From NCBI GenBank assembly GCA_963836015.1, contig CAWIIF010000015.1, positions 1,116,001 to 1,180,000 on the forward strand: DNA of 64,000 nt. The letters are read 5' to 3'. Numbering within the stretch: the first letter of the stretch is position 1; each line of letters opens with the position of its first letter. Shown here in pieces: positions 38,101 to 45,713 of the stretch. This DNA comes from CAWCDJ01 sp963836015 (lineage in GTDB: Bacteria > Acidobacteriota > Terriglobia > Bryobacterales > Bryobacteraceae). The translations under genes and the position numbers were made by a program. The notes under the pieces were generated by a model, which searched no databases, was not told the origin of the DNA, and saw only the letters and a program-made list of their open reading frames with translations.

Positions 38101-41100
38101 GCGTTTTCGACGACGGCAACGTGGCCCGAATGCTGCGCGGGGAGCAGTTCATCGACGCCATTCCGATGCGCTTCCGGCGCGCGATGCTGGACAAGCACAT
38201 CACACGCCTGGTGAAGAGCGACAACGGAGGCCCGACCTTCGAGCAAATTCAAAATCCCTCGGATGTGATCAAGCTGGCGGCGCGCGGCGGACCGTTCGAT
38301 CTCGGGAGCGAATTCGGCGTGTCGGCCGAACGCATCCCTTCCCTGGACCGCGCCAGCAGCCTCGCCATCGGGGCCGGGATCGACGCGTTACGCGATGCGG
38401 GCATCCCCTTGATGATGCGCTACAAAAGCACGACCAGGGGCACCCAACTGCCCGAGCGTTGGGGGTTGCCCGACGCCTTGCGCGACGACACGGGCGTCAT
38501 TTTCGCGTGCGTGTTCCCGGGTTTCGACTCGTTCGCGGACGAGATGACGCGCTACTACTCCGATCGCGCCCGGCGTGAGCAACTGGCGACCCTCGAGGAT
38601 CTGCGCGCGCGCCTGGAAGGTCCGAACGGCCAGCCGGTTTTGCGGCAGGAGTTCGACCGGCGCATCGCGGAATTGCAGGACGCCATCGCCCGGGAGCCGT
38701 ACCAGTTCGACCGGCGGTTCCTCTTCCGTGTGTTGTCGATGGGACACTCGCAATTCGCCGAGCTGATCGGCGCCCGCGGCCCGAACACGCAGATCAACGC
38801 AGCCTGCGCGAGCACGACTCAGGCGGTCGCGCTGGCAGAGGATTGGATCCGCGCCCGGCGGTGCCGTCGCGTAGTGGTAATCTCGGCCGACGACATCACG
38901 TCCGATCATTTGATCGACTGGTTTGGCGCCGGCTTTCTTGCCAGCGGCGCCGCGGCGACCGATGACGCGGTAGAGGATGCCGCCGTTCCGTTCGACCGCA
39001 GGCGGCACGGCTTGATCATGGGGATGGGCGCGGCGGCGCTGGTGCTCGAAAGCGCAGAGGCTGCCGACGAACGCGGACTCCGCCCGATCTGCGAAGTGCT
39101 GAGCGCCGTCACCGCTAATAGCGCGTTCCACGGCACGCGTCTGGACGTCCGGCACATCCATGATGTGATGGAGCAACTGGTCCAACAAGCCGAAACGCGG
39201 AGTGGAACCGGACGGGAGCAGCTTGCGGCCGGTATGGTATTCGTCTCGCACGAGACATATACGCCGGCGCGGGGAGGCAGCGCGTCAGCGGAGATCCACG
39301 CCCTCCGCGACGTTTTCGGCGACGCCGCGGGCCGCATCGTCATAGCCAATACCAAGGGCTACACGGGCCACGCCATGGGCACTGGGATCGAGGAGGTGGT
39401 CGCGGTAAAGGTCCTCGAAACCGGATGTGTGCCGCCCGTTGCCAATTTCAAGGAGATCGATCCTGAGCTGGGGCCGCTCAACCTGTCCAAGGGCGGCGCT
39501 TATCCGATTGAGTACGCGCTTCGGCTCGGCGCCGGGTTCGGATCGCAGATCAGCATGACGCTGATGCGCCGCGTCGGCACAGCCGGGCCGCGGCCCACTC
39601 CGCACGCACTGGGATACAGCTATCGCATAGCCGATGCCGACGCATGGCAGCATTGGCTCGACCGGATCGCAGGTCATCCGGCCGAACTGGAGATCGTGCA
39701 GCGCACTCTGCGTGTAAAGGACACCGTCGTGCCGGCCAATCTGGAGCCGGTCGAAAAAGTTGCGGCACAGGTGGCGCCCACGCCGGTGGCGGCGCCTGCG
39801 CCGATGGCGGCGGCAGCGCCGGAGTCGAAGCTCATGACCCCGGCGCCCGCCGCCCCAAAAACCGTACGCGAGCCGGACGGGGACCCGGTACAGGAGCGAA
39901 TCCTGGAATTGCTGGTCGAAAAAACGGGGTACCCGCGCGAGATGCTGGATCTCGATCTCGATCTCGAGGCGGACCTCGGCATCGACACAGTGAAACAGGC
40001 GGAGATGTTTGCCGCCATCCGCGAAACGTACGCCATCCCGCGCGACCCCAACCTCAAACTCCGCGATTTCCCGACATTGGCGCGGGTAATCCAGTTCGTG
40101 TATGACCGGCGACCGGATCTGCGTGGCGCTGGCCCGGTCCAGGAAGTTGTGCCGGTCGAGGCCGCCGCACCTGGCGCCGGAGACTCCGTGCGCCAAAAGC
40201 TGCTCGATCTTGTCGCCGACAAAACCGGATACCCCAAGGACATGCTGGATCTAGATCTCGATCTGGAGGCCGATCTCGGCATCGACACAGTGAAGCAGGC
40301 GGAGATGTTTGCCGCCATCCGTGAAACATACGCCATCCCGCGCGACCCCAATCTCAAACTCCGCGATTTCCCGACATTGGCGCGGGTGATCCAGTTTGTA
40401 TACGACCGGCGGCCGGACCTGAAGGCTGTTACTCCGCCTGTTGTGACCACGGCGCCGGACGTGCCCCCGCAGCCCGCACCTGCGGCCGTTAGAGCCGCCA
40501 CGCCGCCTCCGGCCGAAACGGACGACGCCATCCGGGAGAAAGTGCTCGAGATCGTCGCGGAGAAGACCGGCTATCCCAAAGAAATGCTCGATCTGGACCT
40601 CGACCTCGAGGCGGACCTCGGCATCGACACAGTGAAACAGGCCGAGATGTTCGCGTCGGTGCGAGCGGCATTTGATATCCCTCGCGACCAGACGTTCCGG
40701 CTGCGCGACTTCCCGACCCTCACACACGTGATTCGATTTGCAGAGACGAGCCGGGCGGCCGCGACGCGAGCCTCCGAGCCGGTGGAAAATCCGCGCAGGC
40801 CCGAACCCGCTGCCTTCGAGGCGGCCGACACCGTCCTGCGCCGCGTGCCGGTTCCGGTGCTCCGCCCGCCGCTCGACCTGTTCAAGACGACAGGCGTATC
40901 GCTCGAGTCCGGCCGGCGCGTGTTGGTCATGCCCGACAAGTCCGGCGTCGCCGAGGCCTTGGCCGGTAGGCTGCGGGCGTTTGGCGTGGAAGTGGTGGAC
41001 TCGCTCGATGCGCTGGGCACGGTGCCGGTCCATGGCGTCTACTGGCTGCCTGCCCTCGACGATGAGGGCGACCTCCAGTGTATGACCCTTGCCGCCTGGC

Positions 41101-43271
41101 GCGAGGCCGTGGACATCCGGCTCAAGTCGTTCTTCCGGACCATGCGCTCGCTCTACGACCAAGTGGCTCCTGCCGGCACATTCCTGATCTCCGCGACCCG
41201 CCTCGGCGGCCGGCACGGGTATGACGAAGCCGGTGCGACAGCTCCTTTGGGCGGCGCCGTGACGGGCTTCACCAAGACATACAAGCGCGAGCGGCCGGAC
41301 GCGCTGGTGAAGGCCGTCGATTTCGAATTGGAGCGCGCCGCGGAGGAAGTCGCCGGTCTGTTGATCGACGAAACCCTTCGCGATCCGGGCGCGGTCGAGA
41401 TCGGGTACGGGGGGGCGCAGCGATGGACGGTCGGACTAGAGGAACGTCCTGTAGCTGACGGACAGCCCGGCATGACCCTGAACAAAGACAGCGTGTTCCT
41501 CGTCACCGGCGCGGCGGGCAGTATCGTGTCCGCCATTACATCCGACCTGGCGGCGGCCTCAGGCGGCACGTTCTACCTTTTGGACGTTGTGCCTGAGCCC
41601 GATCCTGCCAATCCCGACATCGAGCGCTTCTCCTCCGATAAGGAGGCACTGAAGCGCGAGCTGTTCGCGCGCATCCAGGCCCGGGGCGAGCGTGCCACCC
41701 CGGCGCTGGTAGAAAGGGATCTCGCCGCGCTCGAGCGCGCGCACGCCGCTTGCGCCGCCATTGAGGCAGTCCGTGCGGCGGGAGGGGTCGCACATTACTA
41801 TGGGGTTAACCTCATGGATAGCGACGCCGTGGCCAAGGTAGTCGCGGACGTTCGCCAACAGAGCGGACGGGTCGACGTCTTGTTGCACGCCGCCGGGATC
41901 GACCGCAGCCATATGCTGCCGGACAAAGACCCGCGCGAGTTCGACCTGGTCTTCGACGTCAAGAGCGACGGGCTGTTCCACCTGCTTCACGCGATCGATG
42001 ACATGCCCCTGCAAGCGATAATCGCGTTCAGCTCGATCGCCGGCCGGTTCGGCAACGCCGGACAGACCGACTACAGTTCCGCGAACGATCTGTTGTGCAA
42101 GATCGCCTCGAATTTCCGCCGCACACGACCCGCGACGCGAGCGGTCGCGATCGACTGGACCGCATGGGGCGGGATCGGGATGGCCACACGTGGCTCCATC
42201 CCGAAGGTGATGGAGATGGCCGGAATCGAGATGCTGCGGCCGGAAGCCGGCATCCCGTGGATCCGGCGCGAACTGACAATGGGTGCCGCACGTGGCGAGG
42301 TTGTAGTGGCCGGGCAACTCGGCGCGCTCCTGAAGGAATGGGACACCACGGGTGGGCTGGACGCCTCCGCCCTGCCACCGGGTCCGATGCGTGCCGGGCT
42401 AGTGTGCCTGAATGTCGACGGCTGCCTCACGGTCGAGACGCGGCTCGACCCCGCCGTTCAGCCATTTCTCGACCATCACCGTATCGACGGCACCCCGGTG
42501 CTGCCCGGCGTAATGGGAATCGAGGGCTTCGTGGAAGCGGCCCTGGCGATCGCACCCGGTTGGCAGGTTGAAGCAGTCGAGGACGTGGACTTCCTGGCGC
42601 CATTCAAGTTTTACCGCGACGAGCCGCGCCAGGTCACGATCGAAGCGCGGTTCCATCCTGATGGTGACGGTTTGAGGGCGGATTGCCGGTTGACTGGCCG
42701 GCGCATCCTTGCCAACCACACCGAAACGCGGTTCGAGACGAATTTCACCGGCCGAGTCCGCCTGGTGAGAGAGGTCCGTGGAACGCCCGGCGGCCCGCCT
42801 CCCGGCCCGCCGAACGATTGTGCGATCCATTCCGACGACATCTACCGCGTCTATTTCCACGGTCCGGCCTACCGGGTGCTCGAGCGCGCATGGTGGGATG
42901 AGAATGGCGCCGTCGGCCAGATGGCGGCCGAACTCCCCGAGGATCATCATCCGGGCGGCCAACCGCTCCTGATTGCGCCGCGATTGATCGAACTCTGTTT
43001 GCAGACTGCCGGAATCTGGGAGATCGCCCTCCAACACCAGATGGGCCTGCCGAGGCATATCGAGAGGGTTTCGCTCTATCGCACCCCGGAAGGAGGGAGT
43101 GGTCCGCTGTTCGCCGTTGTCACTGCCGATCCGGTGGCTGGAGGCTTCGACGCCGACGTAGTCGATGGCGCCGGCACCCGCTACCTGCATTTGGAGGGCT
43201 ACCGGACGGCGGTGTTTCGCGCGGACGTGGATGCGCGGATGTTCCGGCGGGCGGAAGTAGCGATGGCGTAG
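35154..43271 (+). CDS. PUFA-like type I polyketide synthase: KS-AT-KS-ACP-ACP-ACP-KR-DH
   Basis: A 2705-aa iterative-type megasynthase. KS1 (about 5-465) has Cys217, His351 and His391. AT (about 620-900) has GHSLGEY with Ser713 and HAFH at 815-818, which predicts malonyl-CoA. A second KS (about 950-1475) has Cys1218, His1366 in an unusual SHETYTP context, and Lys1401/His1406 in KGYTGHAMG. Three ACPs (about 1580-1660, 1680-1760, 1790-1870) each read DLGIDTVKQAEM, with Thr1612, Thr1712 and Thr1826 where Ser is expected. A KR with its structural half (about 1890-2370) has TGAAGSI, Tyr2307 and Asn2311. A C-terminal hotdog DH (about 2420-2700) has H2442 in HRIDGTPVLP. No ER or thioesterase. The layout recalls PfaA and enediyne synthases. 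A likely product is an unsaturated long chain for a special lipid. Confidence 0.9.
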   Translation: MQNTDYRAIAIVGAGAVLPDAPNVPAFWSNIKDGRYSITEVAPERWDPALYFDADHNAPDKTYSKIGGWVREYPWEPLKWRMAIPPCVVDAMDESQRWAIAATREALADYGYPERPLNTERTAVILGNAMAGERHYLTSMRAYFPEYARELEESASFAALPAAVRRDIAREWRARIGNRLPPITEDSMPGELANCLAGRIANVYNFRGPNFTCDAACASAMAAINAAVEGLIENDCDVAVTGGIDRNMGAPTFVKFCKIGALSATGSRPYAEGADGFVMGEGAALFLMKRLADAERDGDRIYAVIRGVGASSDGKGKGITAPNPVGQKLSIERAWQNAGLSPATATLIEGHGTSTSVGDVVEVESMAGVLRENGVNGRTIALGSVKSNLGHLKGASGAAGILKMALALRDKLLPPSVCCEHPNSKIDFAHSPLYVNTELRPWTETADGVRRAGVSAFGFGGTNFHIVLEEHIPHRLTGNGRHSVSVSEAPPARSESDASTHLSPGVSQPQANTSPKTPLRGALVLGAASEAGLTERLRSVLQAAGAGRAPATAAPSEADLRAPERIAIDYGNAGELADKCAKALGALAANQPAVWKALRAQGIFRGHGPAPKVAFLYTGQGSQYVNMLRALRAAEPVVARTFEEADQVMTPLLGKPLSEFIFVDPADSGAVARADEDLRQTAITQPAVLAADLALTRLLDAYGVRPVMTMGHSLGEYGALVAAGALPFADALEAVSARGREMTRVSMADNGRMAAVFAPLAEIERILKTIDGYVVIANHNSGTQAVIGGASRAVEQAVSAFLEAGYNVTPLAVSHAFHTSIVAPASGPLRSTLERLRLRPGRLPVVANVNGEFYPAGADARPAMVDILARQIAAPVQFIKGLRTLYDAGARVFVEVGPKKALHGFVEEVLGGRSGTLGLFTNHPKLEDATAFNQALCGLYAAGLGAGRVEAGAESESHSAGPRPTARPVVITGASLGLPGTERVFDDGNVARMLRGEQFIDAIPMRFRRAMLDKHITRLVKSDNGGPTFEQIQNPSDVIKLAARGGPFDLGSEFGVSAERIPSLDRASSLAIGAGIDALRDAGIPLMMRYKSTTRGTQLPERWGLPDALRDDTGVIFACVFPGFDSFADEMTRYYSDRARREQLATLEDLRARLEGPNGQPVLRQEFDRRIAELQDAIAREPYQFDRRFLFRVLSMGHSQFAELIGARGPNTQINAACASTTQAVALAEDWIRARRCRRVVVISADDITSDHLIDWFGAGFLASGAAATDDAVEDAAVPFDRRRHGLIMGMGAAALVLESAEAADERGLRPICEVLSAVTANSAFHGTRLDVRHIHDVMEQLVQQAETRSGTGREQLAAGMVFVSHETYTPARGGSASAEIHALRDVFGDAAGRIVIANTKGYTGHAMGTGIEEVVAVKVLETGCVPPVANFKEIDPELGPLNLSKGGAYPIEYALRLGAGFGSQISMTLMRRVGTAGPRPTPHALGYSYRIADADAWQHWLDRIAGHPAELEIVQRTLRVKDTVVPANLEPVEKVAAQVAPTPVAAPAPMAAAAPESKLMTPAPAAPKTVREPDGDPVQERILELLVEKTGYPREMLDLDLDLEADLGIDTVKQAEMFAAIRETYAIPRDPNLKLRDFPTLARVIQFVYDRRPDLRGAGPVQEVVPVEAAAPGAGDSVRQKLLDLVADKTGYPKDMLDLDLDLEADLGIDTVKQAEMFAAIRETYAIPRDPNLKLRDFPTLARVIQFVYDRRPDLKAVTPPVVTTAPDVPPQPAPAAVRAATPPPAETDDAIREKVLEIVAEKTGYPKEMLDLDLDLEADLGIDTVKQAEMFASVRAAFDIPRDQTFRLRDFPTLTHVIRFAETSRAAATRASEPVENPRRPEPAAFEAADTVLRRVPVPVLRPPLDLFKTTGVSLESGRRVLVMPDKSGVAEALAGRLRAFGVEVVDSLDALGTVPVHGVYWLPALDDEGDLQCMTLAAWREAVDIRLKSFFRTMRSLYDQVAPAGTFLISATRLGGRHGYDEAGATAPLGGAVTGFTKTYKRERPDALVKAVDFELERAAEEVAGLLIDETLRDPGAVEIGYGGAQRWTVGLEERPVADGQPGMTLNKDSVFLVTGAAGSIVSAITSDLAAASGGTFYLLDVVPEPDPANPDIERFSSDKEALKRELFARIQARGERATPALVERDLAALERAHAACAAIEAVRAAGGVAHYYGVNLMDSDAVAKVVADVRQQSGRVDVLLHAAGIDRSHMLPDKDPREFDLVFDVKSDGLFHLLHAIDDMPLQAIIAFSSIAGRFGNAGQTDYSSANDLLCKIASNFRRTRPATRAVAIDWTAWGGIGMATRGSIPKVMEMAGIEMLRPEAGIPWIRRELTMGAARGEVVVAGQLGALLKEWDTTGGLDASALPPGPMRAGLVCLNVDGCLTVETRLDPAVQPFLDHHRIDGTPVLPGVMGIEGFVEAALAIAPGWQVEAVEDVDFLAPFKFYRDEPRQVTIEARFHPDGDGLRADCRLTGRRILANHTETRFETNFTGRVRLVREVRGTPGGPPPGPPNDCAIHSDDIYRVYFHGPAYRVLERAWWDENGAVGQMAAELPEDHHPGGQPLLIAPRLIELCLQTAGIWEIALQHQMGLPRHIERVSLYRTPEGGSGPLFAVVTADPVAGGFDADVVDGAGTRYLHLEGYRTAVFRADVDARMFRRAEVAMA
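39942..40421 (+). repeat. Tandem duplication of the ACP1 and ACP2 coding units
   Basis: Two 180-bp blocks (39942-40121 and 40242-40421) repeat at an exact 300-bp offset with few, mostly silent, differences. They encode almost identical ACP cores (EMFAAIRETYAIPRDPNLKL). The third ACP at about 40590 is more diverged (EMFASVRAAFDIPRDQTFRL), so copies 1 and 2 arose by a recent duplication or are being homogenised. Confidence 0.85.
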
Positions 43272-43274
43272 CGC

Positions 43275-44135
43275 ATGGACGTCTACTGGCTCGAACAGAA
43301 GCTCGGCGATGTGCCGCCTGTGGATCGGTGGCTCAGCGGGAGCGAACGAGTTCGCTGCAATTCGCTGCATATTCCCAAACGGCGCGCCGATTGGCGCCTG
43401 GGACGCTGGACGGCGAAATGCGCCGTCACTGAGTATTTGAACCTTCCCCGAGATCCGGAAGCTTTCGCCGCAATCGAACTGCGGCCGGCGCCGTCTGGCG
43501 CTCCGGAGGTGTTTTTCGACGGCCGGCCCGCGCTCGTCGCACTTTCCCTCAGCCATAGCCGCGGCTGCGGATTGTGCGCGGTCGCCCCGGCCGGCGCCGA
43601 GGTTGGGTGCGATCTCGAAGCGGTCGAGCCCCGCAGCCCGGCGTTTCTCGCCGACTACTTTGCAGCCGAGGAGCAAGAGTTGGTAGCGCGATCTCCCGCC
43701 GGAAGACGGGATCAAGTCCTGACCTTGCTATGGACCGCCAAGGAAAGCGTCCTGAAAGCGCTGCATTGCGGACTTCGATCAGACACTCGCTCGGTGAACG
43801 CCGCACCGGCCGACTTCTTGCGAGCGCGCGACGGAGAATGGCACCGGATAACGGCGGAACATGTCAGCGGCAGGATCTTCAATGGCTGGTGGCGCGAATC
43901 GCGCGGCCTCATCCGCACGGTCGTCGCCGCACCTCCGTCGCGCCGGCCCAAGCACCTTTCAGGCTGCGTGCTCCCCACGCGTGAGCAGGTATACAATCAC
44001 GGTGCTGAAACTCCCTTTTCAGATATACCCGGATCGAATTATCCGGTATTATCAGCCAGGAGGTTTCCTCATGGAAACTTACCTCAAACGGTTGGTCGGA
44101 GCCGGGTTGGACGGTATCGGCTCCGCCCGGCGTGA
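43275..44135 (+). CDS. 4'-phosphopantetheinyl transferase, Sfp type
   Basis: Transfers phosphopantetheine from CoA to carrier proteins, most likely the ACPs of the synthase that ends 3 nt upstream. The domain spans about residues 1-225: RRADWRLGRWTAKCAV near residue 36, the metal motif VGCDLEAVEPRS near 112, and LLWTAKESVLKAL near 150. The frame continues about 60 residues beyond the usual family length; that tail looks non-coding and runs through a palindrome, the ribosome site and the first 65 bp of the next gene. The extension may be real or reflect a lost stop. Confidence 0.85.
   Translation: MDVYWLEQKLGDVPPVDRWLSGSERVRCNSLHIPKRRADWRLGRWTAKCAVTEYLNLPRDPEAFAAIELRPAPSGAPEVFFDGRPALVALSLSHSRGCGLCAVAPAGAEVGCDLEAVEPRSPAFLADYFAAEEQELVARSPAGRRDQVLTLLWTAKESVLKALHCGLRSDTRSVNAAPADFLRARDGEWHRITAEHVSGRIFNGWWRESRGLIRTVVAAPPSRRPKHLSGCVLPTREQVYNHGAETPFSDIPGSNYPVLSARRFPHGNLPQTVGRSRVGRYRLRPA
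44022..44053. repeat. Imperfect inverted repeat before the small membrane protein
   Basis: Arms GATATACCCGGAT and ATCCGGTATTATC around CGAATT, ending just before the AGGAGGT ribosome site of the next gene. It could be an operator or an RNA hairpin. It has no T-run, so a classic intrinsic terminator is unlikely. Confidence 0.5.
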
Positions 44136-44418
44136 ATTCGATGGCAGTATTTTCGCCCCCGCGTCCCGAACAGTGGTCTGGACGCCAACGGCCATTGGCG
44201 CCGCTGTTGGGATGTTGGGCACCCATCTGATCGGGAACCGTAAGTCCCCGTCCAATGTGGCGATGGGCGGCCTGGTCGGCGGCGTCTTCGGGGCGGCCGC
44301 AGCCTTGGCCTGGGCATCGCGAGGGTTTGCCGGAATTGCCGCCCGCAAGGCAGTGCTGCAAATGAATGCGGCCCGTGATGCACACTGGCTGGAAACCCAC
44401 CCCATCGACTATGCATAG
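44071..44418 (+). CDS. Small glycine-rich membrane protein
   Basis: 115 aa from ATG 44071, with a very good ribosome site (CAGGAGGTTTCCTC). Two hydrophobic, glycine-zipper-like stretches (TAIGAAVGMLGTHLIG and VAMGGLVGGVFGAAAALAW) suggest a helical hairpin in the membrane; the C-terminus is polar. No family recognised. It starts inside the 3' tail of the transferase frame and stands before the divergently unrelated serine hydrolase gene. Longer upstream frame rejected as it overlaps the transferase. Confidence 0.65.
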   Translation: METYLKRLVGAGLDGIGSARREFDGSIFAPASRTVVWTPTAIGAAVGMLGTHLIGNRKSPSNVAMGGLVGGVFGAAAALAWASRGFAGIAARKAVLQMNAARDAHWLETHPIDYA

Positions 44419-44478
44419 GCAGTGACGGCCGGGCCCGCTTCCGTTGCGTGTTCGTTGCGACCCATTACACTGGGAACC

Positions 44479-45582
44479 ATGAGAGCACTGACAGCTCTGC
44501 TGATGCTTTGCGCAGGCATGGCAATCGCCGCGGAACCGGCGCGGGTGGACTCGATTTTCGCCGGCCTGGCTGACGGACAATCGCCGGGCGTTGCAGTGCT
44601 CGTGCGCAAAGATGACAGGACGATCGTGGAGCGCGGATATGGTGTGCGCGATCTGCGATCGAGGGCGCCGATCGACGCGAGGACCGATTTCCGGTTGGCG
44701 TCTTTCACCAAACAGTTCACCGCTATAGCAGTGATGCTCCTGGTGCATGACGGCAAGCTGCGATACGACGAAACCCTGGCTCGGATCTTCCCCGATTTCC
44801 CGGAATACGGCCGCTCGATCACGGTGCGTCAACTTCTGACCCACACGGCCGGACTACCCGATTATGAGGAATTAATGGGCGGCGGCCCGTGGAGCGAAGA
44901 CCGCCAGATCCAGGACGAGGAGGTCCTGGCGCTCCTGAAACGGCAGACGGCTCCCAAATTCGCGGCGGGAACAAGTTGGGCCTACAGCAACTCAGGATAC
45001 GTGGTGCTCGGCTTGATCGTCGCGAAGGTGTCGGGAATTCCGTTCGGGGAATTCCTTCGCCAACGCATTTTTCAACCGCTCGACATGAGTCAGACGCTGG
45101 TATATGTCAAAGGCAAGAACAGCGTGCCGAACCGCGCCTTCGGACATACGAAGCGGCCGGAGGGGTTTGTCCAAACCGATCAAAGCTCGACCTCGGCGAC
45201 CCAGGGGGACGGCGGCATCTACTCGAATCTGGAGGACCTCGCGAAATGGGATCGGGCGCTGGAAAAGCACCTGGTATTAGGCGAGACGGAAATGGCGCCG
45301 GCCTTGACGGCAGTGCGGCTGGCGGACGGATCGGAAACGCGGTGGCCCAACGCGCCGGGTGAAGATAATCTGAATCCGGGAAAGCCAGTGGCGTACGGAT
45401 TCGGCTGGTTTCTCGACCCCTACGCCCGCCGCGCGCGTATGTGGCACTCGGGCAGCACGCGAGGGTTCAGCACAGTGATCGAGCGGTTCACGACAGAAGG
45501 GTTGACGATTGTAGTCTTGTGCAACCGTACTGATCTGGATGCCAGCCAACTCGCGCTTCAGGTAGCGGACTTGATGCGGTAA
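44479..45582 (+). CDS. Serine hydrolase, class C beta-lactamase-like
   Basis: About 367 aa from ATG 44479. Signal peptide MRALTALLMLCAGMAIAA. Beta-lactamase/penicillin-binding fold with the nucleophile motif S75-F-T-K78, Y169-S-N and H323-S-G in place of the KTG motif. LLTHTAGLPDY is typical of the esterase/peptidase-like members of this family. Probably a periplasmic or secreted hydrolase of esters or peptides; resistance function is not indicated. Monocistronic, with the M64 peptidase 131 bp downstream. Confidence 0.88.
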   Translation: MRALTALLMLCAGMAIAAEPARVDSIFAGLADGQSPGVAVLVRKDDRTIVERGYGVRDLRSRAPIDARTDFRLASFTKQFTAIAVMLLVHDGKLRYDETLARIFPDFPEYGRSITVRQLLTHTAGLPDYEELMGGGPWSEDRQIQDEEVLALLKRQTAPKFAAGTSWAYSNSGYVVLGLIVAKVSGIPFGEFLRQRIFQPLDMSQTLVYVKGKNSVPNRAFGHTKRPEGFVQTDQSSTSATQGDGGIYSNLEDLAKWDRALEKHLVLGETEMAPALTAVRLADGSETRWPNAPGEDNLNPGKPVAYGFGWFLDPYARRARMWHSGSTRGFSTVIERFTTEGLTIVVLCNRTDLDASQLALQVADLMR

Positions 45583-45713
45583 TCGCGTTGGGTAGCGCAT
45601 CGCCCGCGCCCGGAGGCCGCCGGTTTGCGGGTCCAGTGTCGCCCAACCGAAGTCCGCCGCCGCATTGAAGACCGCTCCGTCACCGATCGCAATCAAGATA
45701 TCCTGGATCTGCC

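Noticed and set aside
38040..39570. Reading the second ketosynthase as a chain-length factor
   Set aside because: The active-site Cys1218 and candidate histidines are present, unlike chain-length factors.
44479..45582. Antibiotic-resistance beta-lactamase
   Set aside because: The HSG and LLTHTAGLPDY pattern fits the broad serine hydrolase/esterase group; nothing specific to resistance enzymes is visible.
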